Of a stretch of 64,000 nucleotides of DNA, positions 30,194 to 39,192 are shown one piece after another; position 1 is the stretch's first letter; each line of letters begins with the position of its first letter. A program made the position numbers and the translations under genes. The notes under the pieces are model-generated. The model was not told the origin of the DNA. It did not search any database and saw nothing but the letters and a program-made list of their open reading frames with translations. Source of the stretch: Pycnococcus provasolii (taxonomy: Eukaryota > Chlorophyta > Pseudoscourfieldiophyceae > Pseudoscourfieldiales); assembly GCA_049487715.1 (NCBI GenBank), contig CP150551.1, positions 620,001 through 684,000 of the forward strand. The letters are read 5' to 3'.

Positions 30194-30330
30194 TCGGGTC
30201 CACGGACACTCCCGAGGCCGAGGGTGACAACCGGTTAATTCCCACCACGCATTGTTTCTGGTAGATTTTCGGTAGATTTCAGATTTTCTAGATTTTCAGA
30301 TGATTATTAGGGGTTCGTCCTCCCACGAAC

Positions 30331-31521
30331 ATGTATCATGTATGTAATAAACCCCGAATAGAATCCTCGGATCTTGGTCTACCACTATGCACTGCACAGG
30401 TGTTCCTCGGACCAGTTTTTGGGATCCGATCGGCAGTATTTCGCGGCATGCCGATGGCGCGTTCTCTCTCAGGAGGAGGCTCAGGTGGCCTGCTGCGTCC
30501 TTGCGCCGTTGGGTCGGACTCCTCTTTGCTGCCCTCTTTTCTTAGGGTTCTTCTCGGGTACTTCTCCGTCACCGTCTTCTGCCAGCTCTTCTGGGTGATA
30601 CCCTTCATTAGTATCACCATGCTCAGCTTTCTATACCGCGCGTACAGCCTGGGGCAGCTCGGCGCGACAAATGCCACAATTGCCGTCGTGTGGTTCAGCC
30701 TCGCCTTCATGCCGTACAAGAGATGGCCGTGGTGGTCACGAGTCTTTCGACTTTGGTACGAGCCATTTCACGTGAAAACGAACTTGCACACTGTCAACCA
30801 ATCGCCGCCAGACCCGGCTTTGAAACGCAGTATCGTGGCCATGCACCCTCACGGAGTCATACCACTGCACAGCATCATCATGAGCGCGATTATCGAGCAG
30901 TATTTCCCGCATATGTATGGATTTGCTGTCGCCGCAGACGTGCTGCTACGCTTGCCACTCATGAGACAGGTCATAGGCTGGCTGAACACATACGGCAGCA
31001 CCAAACAATCCCTGGACAAACACCTTGAGACCAAGAATATGTTCATTACTTTGGATGGCATACGAGGCATTTTTCTCGCGAAGCCTGGACGAGAAGTGGC
31101 TGTCATCAATCAAAGGATGGGATTTTTCAGACTGGCTATGAAACACAGAGCACGCGTCGTACCTGTGTACGTGTTTGGAGCCAATGAAATGTGGCACAAT
31201 CTCACCGCCGACGAAAATGGACTTCTCGGATCTCTCTGCCGTCGACTACGCATGTCAATCTTTTGTCTTTTCTACGGCAGCTTTCCTTGGATTCTCCCCG
31301 TGCCAAGATTCGTTCCGCTCACGTACGCGTTCGGCGAAGACGTCGACGCCGCAGTGCTGAGAGAGCAGGCAATGCGCGAGAATCCTGATGCGAGCGCATC
31401 GGAGGTTGACGAAGCGGGGGCATGCCTACTTCGAGACGCGTATCGCGCAAGCCTAATCTCCGCGTTTGAGAAAAACAAGCATGAGGCAGGTTACGCGGAC
31501 CGAACACTTGAGATTCTGTAA
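30331..31521 (+). CDS. DGAT2-family acyl-CoA:acylglycerol acyltransferase
   Basis: A 396-residue protein from the ATG at 30331, with an alternative Met at residue 40. Two hydrophobic spans (~72-100 and ~112-128) precede the catalytic motif HPHG (172-175). YGSTKQSLDKHL and PGREVAVINQRMGFFRLAMK stand for the glycerolipid-binding block, followed by RVVPVYVFGANEMW. This family makes triacylglycerol at the ER and lipid droplets. I cannot separate diacylglycerol from monoacylglycerol or wax activity by eye. Algae typically carry several paralogues. It converges on the receptor kinase gene; the 246-bp spacer (31522-31767) shows nothing notable. Confidence 0.9.
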   Translation: MYHVCNKPRIESSDLGLPLCTAQVFLGPVFGIRSAVFRGMPMARSLSGGGSGGLLRPCAVGSDSSLLPSFLRVLLGYFSVTVFCQLFWVIPFISITMLSFLYRAYSLGQLGATNATIAVVWFSLAFMPYKRWPWWSRVFRLWYEPFHVKTNLHTVNQSPPDPALKRSIVAMHPHGVIPLHSIIMSAIIEQYFPHMYGFAVAADVLLRLPLMRQVIGWLNTYGSTKQSLDKHLETKNMFITLDGIRGIFLAKPGREVAVINQRMGFFRLAMKHRARVVPVYVFGANEMWHNLTADENGLLGSLCRRLRMSIFCLFYGSFPWILPVPRFVPLTYAFGEDVDAAVLREQAMRENPDASASEVDEAGACLLRDAYRASLISAFEKNKHEAGYADRTLEIL

Positions 31522-31767
31522 ATGAACGACCTCTGTATAGCAGGTGATTTTCTAGTCTAAGATCCCTCGTTCCATCAAAAATTGCAGTGGTGCCACTCGC
31601 GCGCGCGACGACGTGCACGCGACGACGGGCTGCGCTCCAGAGAGGGTGTGTGACAAATGTTGCCCCATTCTGTCGAATGTGAATGAGCGATCCTAGGCAA
31701 GTCACTGAATTTGATCACAAGATTTACTTTTTTGAAGAACTACAAAAAATATCGCTACATTTTTTCA

Positions 31768-34700
31768 TCACATTGTTCCAAATTCACGATCTAGACTGCC
31801 CTTCTTGAGGAGTTCTGACGTAGTGAACTTGGAATTCAATGCATCGGTAGATTCGTCTCCTCTAGAGCTCACTTCCCATTCTTCCCACTCTTCCGCAATA
31901 TTCGCCGGCGTCAATATGGCGTCCGGATCGATTGAGCGCAAAATCTGCTTCAAACGTTGACTCAGGACCGATGCCTTGCAACGTTCCCCTGGATCCTCTG
32001 TTATGCAGCTCCTACTCAATTGTACAAGCTCATCCGTCGCACCGTCAATGAGCGGCATTTCGCCGGATTTGATGATGTTGAAGTAATTCTCGTCACCCCT
32101 GATATCGTTTTGAGCGAATATCTCGAACAACACGATACCCAGCGCCCAGATATCACTTGCCTTCATGTCCACATGGCTGGAAGTCGCGTTTGGGTGACGG
32201 TACCCCTTTGACATGGCGCCGCTGAAAATCTCCGGTGAAATATATGCCAGGGTGCCCTTTAGCACATCGCTGTCCATCGTGACCAAGGTACGGTCAACCG
32301 TTGAAATTCCAAAGTCAGCCACACAGGGTATCAAATTTTTGCGAACGCTCCGCTTCAGGATTATGTTCGCAGGCTTGATGTCTCGGTGGCACACCCCATT
32401 TTCATGGAGGTAAGCGATGCCCGACAGAATGCCACTTGCCAACCTGAGTCGTTGGACAATGCCCATGCTCAAGAAAGCGTTCGTGCGCATGAAGTCGCGC
32501 AAGCTGCATTCGCCAAGCTCCGTTACCATCTGAACAAGTTTGCCATCAGGCACAGTTTCGTCCCTAGTAATGCAAACGCCGTAGAGATAAAGCACGTTCG
32601 GGTGCCTGATGCGATGCAAAATGCTAAGCTCAACGCCAATCTTGCGCAGCGCTTGCACCTCCGACTCGTTGTTCGATGTAGAAACGCGGAATATCTTGAT
32701 GGCCACGAGCTCACCATTCCACTCGCCAGAGTAAACCGTCCCCTGGGCACCAACGCCCACCGGCTTGCCAAGCTTCAGGTCCTTGGAACTGATCACGGCC
32801 ATCTCCTTAAGGTCCACGTTAAGAGCTGCCGAAATTTTCTTAACGGCAAAATCACGCTCCGTCAGTTTCGAATTGGGCAAATCTGGCTTAGAATGAATCG
32901 AGTGCAACTCAGCCTCGTAATTTGAGATCTTCACCTCGTCATTTGAGCTCAGGCAGTTGCGACGTCGAATGACGCTCGCCGATGCGACGATAATCACAAT
33001 CGCAACGAACACAGCGGTACAAATCCCCACGATCATTGGGACTTGGAGATTCTTTTTGGACTTTCCACCACCTCGCTGTTCGAGAGGTGGCGGACTTTGC
33101 GATAGTTTCGGTGTGATCATCGGTGTGTCTGTCCCTAACCCACCACCCGAGGGTACAGGCTGAGATGGAGCAGGAAACGGTGGCAATGAGGAACGTAATC
33201 GAGGTGGCGGCAGCGGCGGCGGCGGCGGCAACAAATTCGTCAGAGACATGTCCAATGGCGTCAGGATGTTGGGATCGGAATAGTTCAATGCAATGATGTC
33301 CCTAATGCACGAGTCCATGTCCAAACCCCAGGCTGAAGTAGTTGCCCCTTCCAATATGTAGGCTATCGCCAATGGGCCTTGAATTCCCGCTAATATCCGT
33401 TTGTCGCATCTATCTGGTTGATCACTTTTCTGCACCTGATTCCAGTCGTACGCCAGTGTGAGAGCTTGCATAACAGATTGGAAGCAAATTATGCGGCCAT
33501 TCAACGTGACGTGTTCCGAGATGTTGAAGTTTCGAAGAACCAACTCGTTCATGGTACCATCTTGGAAAAGCGTTTGCACGTTTGACGATCCCTCAAAAAC
33601 GCCTTTATAACTGTGAAGATCTCTTGCATCGGGGTACAACTTCTGTAACCCACGACTGCCGACACATCCGAGCAGGTACTGCGTAAAGGCTGAAAAGTAG
33701 CACATCGCCGGCTTTATACTTTCTTTCATAACGGTGCAGTTCATGTAACCCTCTAGTTGTGAAAGGTACACATTGCCGGTGAAAGCATCCGCGTACCACA
33801 TTGTTTGGTCCACGGGGTATTGTGAGATGCCTGGAAGTTCCTCAACCGTGTACGGGCTACCGTAATTAGGCCCTCCAGAACCTCGCAGCAAACCACTTTT
33901 AGCCAACTCTGGGAAAGTCTCACGCAGGACGCGAATCGCTGCCATCCCATCAGAGCCAGGCGTCCTTTGGTGTTCCGATGACCAACCCATGTAGCCAAGG
34001 AGCTTATCGTCGGACATGCTGCGAAGCATCGCCTCCGTTTCTGCGACACCGCCGAATTTTGGGAACGGAAATTTGGCCAAAAATGAGCACTCTGGGTGGA
34101 TCTTCTTCTGTTCCATCTCATCAGGCGGAGAGCAAGTCGTCGTTTCCACAAGCAGGTTCGCCAATGCGCTTAGCTGCTCACGTCCCATCGCAACTCCACC
34201 CTCTTCTCTGAGCTTGTAAATCGTATTCTCCGGGCGATTAACGCACTCGCTAGTAGTATCTGGCAACGAGTTGTCGTCGCACTCTGTGGAGGAACCATTT
34301 GGCAAGCGATAAAGCTCGGCATTGTCAAAGTCCACGAACCCGTCTCCCGTTAGCTTCTGGCCAAGCTGCAGGGAGGTATCACGCGCCGTCTCATCGGCTG
34401 TGAATTCAAGACGAAGCGTGCGCCATTTGGAGCTCGACTCATCGCCGGTGCACCTTATCGTCGCGAACGCGCTCTCATTCGCCGACGTGTTGAGTGGCCG
34501 AAGAGCAGGTTGCAGGGAGATTTGCCCATACGGCCGCGCATCGTCTCTGCCGTCACCTTTGGCGGCAGACAGAGGGTCGAGATGCACAGACCTGGTATGT
34601 GGATACACCAGCTTGCCGGGCGATGGAAGCGATGCAAGCGTGGAGATGCCAATCAAAACTTCACCAACGGCATCTCGGGCGCACCGCACGTCCACCTGTG

Positions 34701-35709
34701 CGGCATATCGCACGCCCCTGTACAGCGTCGCCATGCCTCCCAATGTTGTTCGTATCACCCGAGCCGTTTGATTGTTGGCTGACTTGGAATGAATGCGCAG
34801 CGCGCGACTCTCGGCGGAGGCTTCGTCGCTTCCATTTCGTTTTACCACCCCATCAACTGGCTCGACGGCGTCTACGTGGAGGCTCCTCCACTCCTTGTGA
34901 ACGCTTTCGCTGTCAGGCTCAACGCAGGCAGCAAAACGCGCAATCGGCACGCTCGTTCCGCTGCCCCACCCGCTCGAGTCCCTGCCGTAGGCACAATACT
35001 CCCACTGCCTCAGGTCTGGGTGAGGCCCTGGGACAGTAGGATAATTTATACGCCAGGTACGCGAGGGCGGCGCCCACAGCTCGAACTGCCCGTTAGCGAC
35101 GAGAAGCTGTCGAGGTTTTCCGTCTGAGCTCTTCTGGCTGTGAAGGCACTCTTTAGGCGCTTCGCACGGTGGCACGTTGCATTGGGCAGGCACGAGCCCG
35201 CCACAGCGAAACCAGCTCAAGTCAGAGGGCGAGGTAGCGTTGACACGTTCTTCCAACCAAGCCAAAACGTCGCCGTTTGCACTGGCGTCAGCCTCCTCAA
35301 CGAAACACCACGGCCCTGCAACAGCTAAGGCCGTTCCACTTGTAGGGGAACCAATTTTAATGTTGTAAAGCCTGCCGGATCGGCACTGGTTTCCCGGCGG
35401 TGGCAAACCGCTCAACGAGTTTGTAAAGGGCACTTCAGCAGGCTCGACGAATTGCACCTCACGGTGTCGCCCCTCCTCGACGCACCTGCGCACCGCTTCT
35501 GACCACGGCACACAGACGCTACCTTTGTATGTGTGGTTCTGCGTTCCTCGGTACGTGACCCCCGGCAGCACCGGTTCCCAAACCTTTGACGTCGTGAGCG
35601 TGTTTACGCTCTGCCAGCCGTCGCAGTAGCACTCGCCCGGGCCCGTCGCCGACGCCGACGCCGTCGCTGTCGCCGTCAGTGCCAGCACGGCGACGACGAC
35701 CCATCGCAT
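31768..35709 (-). CDS. Receptor-like protein kinase, large Cys-rich ectodomain
   Basis: I choose the ATG at 35709 because it begins a clean signal peptide (MRWVVVAVLALTATATASAS), giving 1313 residues; the frame also offers an ATG at 35880. The ectodomain is ~950 residues, rich in Cys and N-glycosylation sites, with a galactose-binding-like segment (TLRLEFTADETA, DGFVDFDNAELYRL). A Pro-rich hinge, one membrane span (MIVGICTAVFVAIVIIVASA) and a basic stop-transfer follow. The cytosolic kinase is complete: GVGAQGTVYSGEW, VAIKIF, HRDIKPANIIL, DFGIS and YISPEIF. It looks TKL-like and active. Ligand unknown. A truncated relative lies at 43867-45760. Confidence 0.88.
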   Translation of the reverse strand: MRWVVVAVLALTATATASASATGPGECYCDGWQSVNTLTTSKVWEPVLPGVTYRGTQNHTYKGSVCVPWSEAVRRCVEEGRHREVQFVEPAEVPFTNSLSGLPPPGNQCRSGRLYNIKIGSPTSGTALAVAGPWCFVEEADASANGDVLAWLEERVNATSPSDLSWFRCGGLVPAQCNVPPCEAPKECLHSQKSSDGKPRQLLVANGQFELWAPPSRTWRINYPTVPGPHPDLRQWEYCAYGRDSSGWGSGTSVPIARFAACVEPDSESVHKEWRSLHVDAVEPVDGVVKRNGSDEASAESRALRIHSKSANNQTARVIRTTLGGMATLYRGVRYAAQVDVRCARDAVGEVLIGISTLASLPSPGKLVYPHTRSVHLDPLSAAKGDGRDDARPYGQISLQPALRPLNTSANESAFATIRCTGDESSSKWRTLRLEFTADETARDTSLQLGQKLTGDGFVDFDNAELYRLPNGSSTECDDNSLPDTTSECVNRPENTIYKLREEGGVAMGREQLSALANLLVETTTCSPPDEMEQKKIHPECSFLAKFPFPKFGGVAETEAMLRSMSDDKLLGYMGWSSEHQRTPGSDGMAAIRVLRETFPELAKSGLLRGSGGPNYGSPYTVEELPGISQYPVDQTMWYADAFTGNVYLSQLEGYMNCTVMKESIKPAMCYFSAFTQYLLGCVGSRGLQKLYPDARDLHSYKGVFEGSSNVQTLFQDGTMNELVLRNFNISEHVTLNGRIICFQSVMQALTLAYDWNQVQKSDQPDRCDKRILAGIQGPLAIAYILEGATTSAWGLDMDSCIRDIIALNYSDPNILTPLDMSLTNLLPPPPPLPPPRLRSSLPPFPAPSQPVPSGGGLGTDTPMITPKLSQSPPPLEQRGGGKSKKNLQVPMIVGICTAVFVAIVIIVASASVIRRRNCLSSNDEVKISNYEAELHSIHSKPDLPNSKLTERDFAVKKISAALNVDLKEMAVISSKDLKLGKPVGVGAQGTVYSGEWNGELVAIKIFRVSTSNNESEVQALRKIGVELSILHRIRHPNVLYLYGVCITRDETVPDGKLVQMVTELGECSLRDFMRTNAFLSMGIVQRLRLASGILSGIAYLHENGVCHRDIKPANIILKRSVRKNLIPCVADFGISTVDRTLVTMDSDVLKGTLAYISPEIFSGAMSKGYRHPNATSSHVDMKASDIWALGIVLFEIFAQNDIRGDENYFNIIKSGEMPLIDGATDELVQLSRSCITEDPGERCKASVLSQRLKQILRSIDPDAILTPANIAEEWEEWEVSSRGDESTDALNSKFTTSELLKKGSLDREFGTM

Positions 35710-36029
35710 CGCGTATGTTGTGAAGACACAAGTTTCCCTAGAGCCGTTTTTCTCGAGTCTTCGGGCCTTTCGTCTCGGGCAGCACCCCGCCACACCACAC
35801 CGCAGCAGTGTATGTATTTGCGGCCCCGACGTTGAAGCAGGAGGTCTTCGTCTTAACAAGGCGGACATTTTCTTCCCCATGACGTCGGCGGCCGAGAAGG
35901 TTGCGTATGAGGGCGGTTTCGCCTCTCTCAGAGGGGCCGGCCCCTCAGAGGAGGTCCTCAGAGGGCCCCTGAAGGGACTAGAGGGAGCTCCTGGATAGTG
36001 AAATGGAATTAATGGATTTCGTGGGTATA
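35710..36029. other. Intergenic, GC-rich with a perfect palindrome
   Basis: Leader of the kinase gene (to 35880), then GAGGGGCCGGCCCCTC (perfect 16-bp palindrome, ~35932) within a series of CCTCAGAGG-type inverted motifs up to 35990. TAGTGAAATGG at 35996-36006 recurs just outside the right end of the neighbouring transposon (38186-38196). Confidence 0.55.
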
Positions 36030-36032
36030 AAG

Positions 36033-36059
36033 GGCTGGTCCGACCTAAAACGAGATTTT
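36033..36059 (+). repeat. Left terminal inverted repeat
   Basis: 27 bp, exact inverse complement of 38156-38182. Confidence 0.92.
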
Positions 36060-36216
36060 TACGTGCACGACTGCCGGGGAGCCGTCCCTTGGCCGTTTGA
36101 CGTGGTTCTTGGTGCTATCGAAAGCTCATGAGTTGCTCTTTATGTGCCTCAAGCGGCAAGCTCGCCAGGACGCTCACGGCGGCGCTACAGGGCGCCAAAG
36201 TTGGGCTCTTCATAAC

Positions 36217-36470
36217 GGGGAAAATGGTCGGGGAGGGCGAAAAATAAATTTCTTATAACACCCCCTATACCAGGGAAATAGTCCATCGGGGGAAATCCCC
36301 TGAATGGGGAAAATGGTCGGAAAATAGAATTTCTTATACCACCCCCTAGTCCTAAAAGTTAGTCCATCGGGGGAATTCCCCTGAACTGGGAAAATAGTCG
36401 GAAAATATATTTTTATAATCCTCCGTGAACGGAAAGATTGGTCGGGGATATACCACAGAACTCCCCTCGT
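36217..36470. repeat. Subterminal 80-90-bp tandem repeat of the transposon
   Basis: GGGGAAAATGGTCGG starts at 36217 and 36306, a variant TGGGAAAATAGTCGG at 36387 and a degenerate copy near 36427. Each of the first two is followed by AT-rich sequence, ACACCCCCTA or CCACCCCCTA, and the self-complementary segment TCGGGGGAA-x-TCCCCTGA. Subterminal repeats of this kind often bind transposase. Confidence 0.75.
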
Positions 36471-36484
36471 TCGTTACATGGTGT

Positions 36485-37969
36485 TTACACTTCCATATTA
36501 TCAATGAATCCCGTATCAAAGTCCAAGGCACTCCGGTGCGATTTTGCAACCTCTTTAAGCTTCTCCACGTCCACGAATGACGCGGCGTCGGGATGCGCAT
36601 ACGCGCGCTTGTACTCGCGCGCCCGACGTGCAAACATGCGGCACCTCCGAAGCGTGAGCACGTCCGGGCTGAGCGCCTTGACGACGTTGTCGTGAAGGTG
36701 CTTCGCGACAACGTCGTTGTGCCGCCGGAAGTATCGCTTGGCAACCCCCCATGCGTATTCTATGCCAAGTCCCGCGACCTCACAGTGCCCTTTTGGTGAC
36801 ATCAAAAGGATGTGGCCGCGATCGGCGACCAACTTCTCAAGCGCTGTTTTCTGCGTCGCGAAATCGTGGCATTTGTTAAGTGCCTCGGACAAGTCCGCCT
36901 CGACCATTCCAGGGCGCCAAAGGCCACGCTCCCACGCTATCTGCCTCATGCCCTTGGGTTTGCCTATGTATCCGTGCTGGTTAATCTCCTTCGTTTGTCC
37001 ATTCGGCAGTACGATCCGCCCCTTGACGTCTTGCTTTGGCGCATTCGGCTCGTAGAACGGCGGCGGATCTCCGGGTTGGAAATCAAAGTGTTGAACATCT
37101 CCGGGACCCAATTGCGGTCCATAGGTCGCGGTGACTGGTCCAAGATCCAATGCAGTCAAGGTAGATGGTCGTGGAGTATACTGCTTTCCTCCCCACATAA
37201 CGTTCATGTCAGCAGTGTACAATCCGCCCGGTTCATGCGCTCCATGCCCAGCGCTGTGATCCACCTCTATGATTAGCTGACGGTACGGGTACATCGTCTC
37301 GAATACGTCCATGACGTCCACGCATTGTTCAGCGAAGTTCTCGAACTTCCAATAGCCCTCCTTCGCTTTCCCGTACTCGAAGTAAGCGATTCCAGGCGAC
37401 GCGGTGAGCGCGGCGCGCCCCCGTGCGGCGCGGTACTCGTTGACACGTCGAAGTTCGTCGTCATTCAGCGGAATGCCGAAGCCTAATGCCTCGCACGTAA
37501 AGCCCGAGACCATCTCCCCAGGACCATCTGTTTTTTTCCGCATGCCCTGCACTCCGTTGATGACCCAGCAGCCTTTCTCCATGATGTGCGCCTTGAAGAT
37601 AGATTCGTCTTGGCCCCACCACGTGGCACGGTATCCGCATTTGCATACGTTCACGTCGTGGCCGAACACACATGGCGTCCATTGGTTCTGGTCCCATCTC
37701 ACGGACGGTCCGCACTGGCGGCGCTCGCGCTCAGTCACAACGCGCTTGGTGGCCACGCCTCTCTTCTCTCTGTAAGTCTGCCTAATCACAAAGACGCCTT
37801 TGCACTTCTCACGCACGTGAGGCATGAAACCGGCTGTGCGTACCCACGGCTTGATGTTCGCCTTCCTCGTCTTCCGAGATCCTCCTGCTTGAGCTCGTGT
37901 CATCAACCTGTGATGCCGGGGCGAGTTCGTGGCCGTTTTATAAGTTGAGGTGTTTTGAACGCTCATCAT
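36485..37969 (-). CDS. DDE transposase
   Basis: From the first ATG inside the element (37969) the product is 494 residues; the frame also runs through the right TIR to an ATG at 38242 outside it. Catalytic candidates are the Asp in WWGQDESIFKAH, the Asp in LIIEVDHSAGHGAH and a Glu in HCEVAGLGIEYAWGVAKRYF. The order N-DES-F ... D-x-S-x-x-H ... RGLW-x-x-GM ... GHC-E ... WG-x-AKR ... LRRC-x-x-FARRA matches a transposase-like family common in fungi and annotated as DDE superfamily endonuclease. It also has Cys pairs (VCKCGY) that may bind zinc. No stops or frame breaks are seen, so it may be functional. Confidence 0.8.
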   Translation of the reverse strand: MMSVQNTSTYKTATNSPRHHRLMTRAQAGGSRKTRKANIKPWVRTAGFMPHVREKCKGVFVIRQTYREKRGVATKRVVTERERRQCGPSVRWDQNQWTPCVFGHDVNVCKCGYRATWWGQDESIFKAHIMEKGCWVINGVQGMRKKTDGPGEMVSGFTCEALGFGIPLNDDELRRVNEYRAARGRAALTASPGIAYFEYGKAKEGYWKFENFAEQCVDVMDVFETMYPYRQLIIEVDHSAGHGAHEPGGLYTADMNVMWGGKQYTPRPSTLTALDLGPVTATYGPQLGPGDVQHFDFQPGDPPPFYEPNAPKQDVKGRIVLPNGQTKEINQHGYIGKPKGMRQIAWERGLWRPGMVEADLSEALNKCHDFATQKTALEKLVADRGHILLMSPKGHCEVAGLGIEYAWGVAKRYFRRHNDVVAKHLHDNVVKALSPDVLTLRRCRMFARRAREYKRAYAHPDAASFVDVEKLKEVAKSHRSALDFDTGFIDNMEV

Positions 37970-38155
37970 GTGTGCTTTCAGTAGTGTGTGGGCAGTTTTG
38001 ACATCCTCAGTAAAAAATGAAATTTCAAGCGCGTGATGAACGCAAAATCTCGACGCTGCCCACGTCGCAAACGACGCAGACGGTGGAATAATGCCTAATG
38101 GAGGCTTCGTTATGCGAAAATGTGGCTTCGGGAGCGTCCCAGGCCAAGGGGACTG

Positions 38156-38182
38156 AAAATCTCGTTTTAGGTCGGACCAGCC
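38156..38182 (-). repeat. Right terminal inverted repeat
   Basis: 27 bp, exact inverse complement of 36033-36059. It is translated in the long version of the transposase frame, which argues for the internal start. Confidence 0.92.
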
Positions 38183-38196
38183 TCTTAGTGAAATGG

Positions 38197-39192
38197 TTTG
38201 CTCGAGGAATTTGGTCGGGTGATTCTCGAACAACATCCTCATGCCTTGTCTATGTATGACAACCTGTTAACATAGTCTACCATGTTGTTGGTCATCTTCT
38301 GCCTTCGGGGAATTTGGTCACAATACATCCCATGAATACATCCCATACCCTCCGTCAAATTTATACTGTATACAGTATTTGTGGTGAGCTCCTAACAAAA
38401 CCTCAATAGCTCCATCCCCCCCCGAGCACAGCGCTGAGCTCAGTCAGCTACACGTCCGCAGTCCACAGTCAGCCAACGGTCCGCAAAGTGTAGCAGGAAA
38501 TAAATTTGACACATAGAGCTTTCCAACGAGCTATCGAACGCCACCATAGGCCCAGTGCGTGGGACCTATTGGGGGTAGGAAAAAACTGCCCGAACTGGAA
38601 ATGGGTCAATAGACTGCACGGGTAAAAAGACTCCAAGTACAGTACAAGGAAGAACGGCTGAACGGGATCCCACCACGGAAACGAACCCTGTCACTGTGGG
38701 AAGAGAAGAACAAAAAAGGTACCGGTAGAACAAAAGAGCAGAGTCCTACATAGCTAATAAGAGCAAACTCCGAGGAACGGCAAGAGGAAGGTCAAGAGGA
38801 AGGGCAAGAGGAAGGGCAAGAGGAAGGGCAAGAGGAAGAGCAAGAGGAAGGGCAAGAGGAAGGGCAAGAGGAAGGGCAAGAGGAAGGGCAAGAGGAAGGG
38901 CAAGAGGAAGGGCAAGAGGAACGGCAAGAGGAAGGGCAAGAGGAGGGGAAAGGAAGGGCTGAAACAAGGGCCTATTAACCCTGATGATGGGGATCCGTCA
39001 TAGTTCCACCTCCTAAAGGACACATGCCATTCTTATCCCCTTCCTGGGGCCCACCATGCTGTTCTGACTTCTGGGCCCACCTCCCCCTCAACCTCAGACT
39101 GGTCGGGGTGGAAGTCGGCTCATTCTTATTTTCCAATTCACAACTCACCCGCCAGCGTTGTTCTTGTGTCCCTCGCTCGCTCGCTCGTCACA
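38197..39192. other. Intergenic region, no gene seen
   Basis: Apart from the 12-bp minisatellite (listed separately), I see no coding region. The last ~170 bp before 39193 are the probable promoter and leader of the AspRS gene. Confidence 0.5.
38773..38946. repeat. 12-bp minisatellite (GGCAAGAGGAAG)n
   Basis: About 14 tandem 12-bp units with rare substitutions (AAGGTC, AAGAGC, AACGGC). Because the unit is a multiple of three, frames stay open on both strands and encode Leu/Pro repeats that I regard as artefacts. Confidence 0.92.

Larger units (their letters stand above)
36030..38185. mobile_element. DDE transposon with 27-bp TIRs and TA flanks
   Basis: The terminal inverted repeats match perfectly over 27 bp: 36033-36059 begins GGCTGGTCCGACC and its complement lies at 38156-38182. 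Allowing three imperfect outer bases on each side, the element is flanked by TA at 36028-36029 and 38186-38187. This fits the TA target preference of the IS630/Tc1/mariner superfamily. It encloses one transposase gene on the minus strand and a subterminal tandem repeat on the left. The perfect TIRs and open frame suggest recent or current activity. Confidence 0.85.

Noticed and set aside
36485-38242. Transposase start at the ATG at 38242
   Set aside because: That start lies outside the right TIR, so the element would not carry its own start codon; the internal ATG at 37969 is preferred.
38746-39023. Leu/Pro and Phe/Leu repeat proteins
   Set aside because: Frames are open only because the 12-bp minisatellite is a multiple of three; both readings are implausible as proteins.
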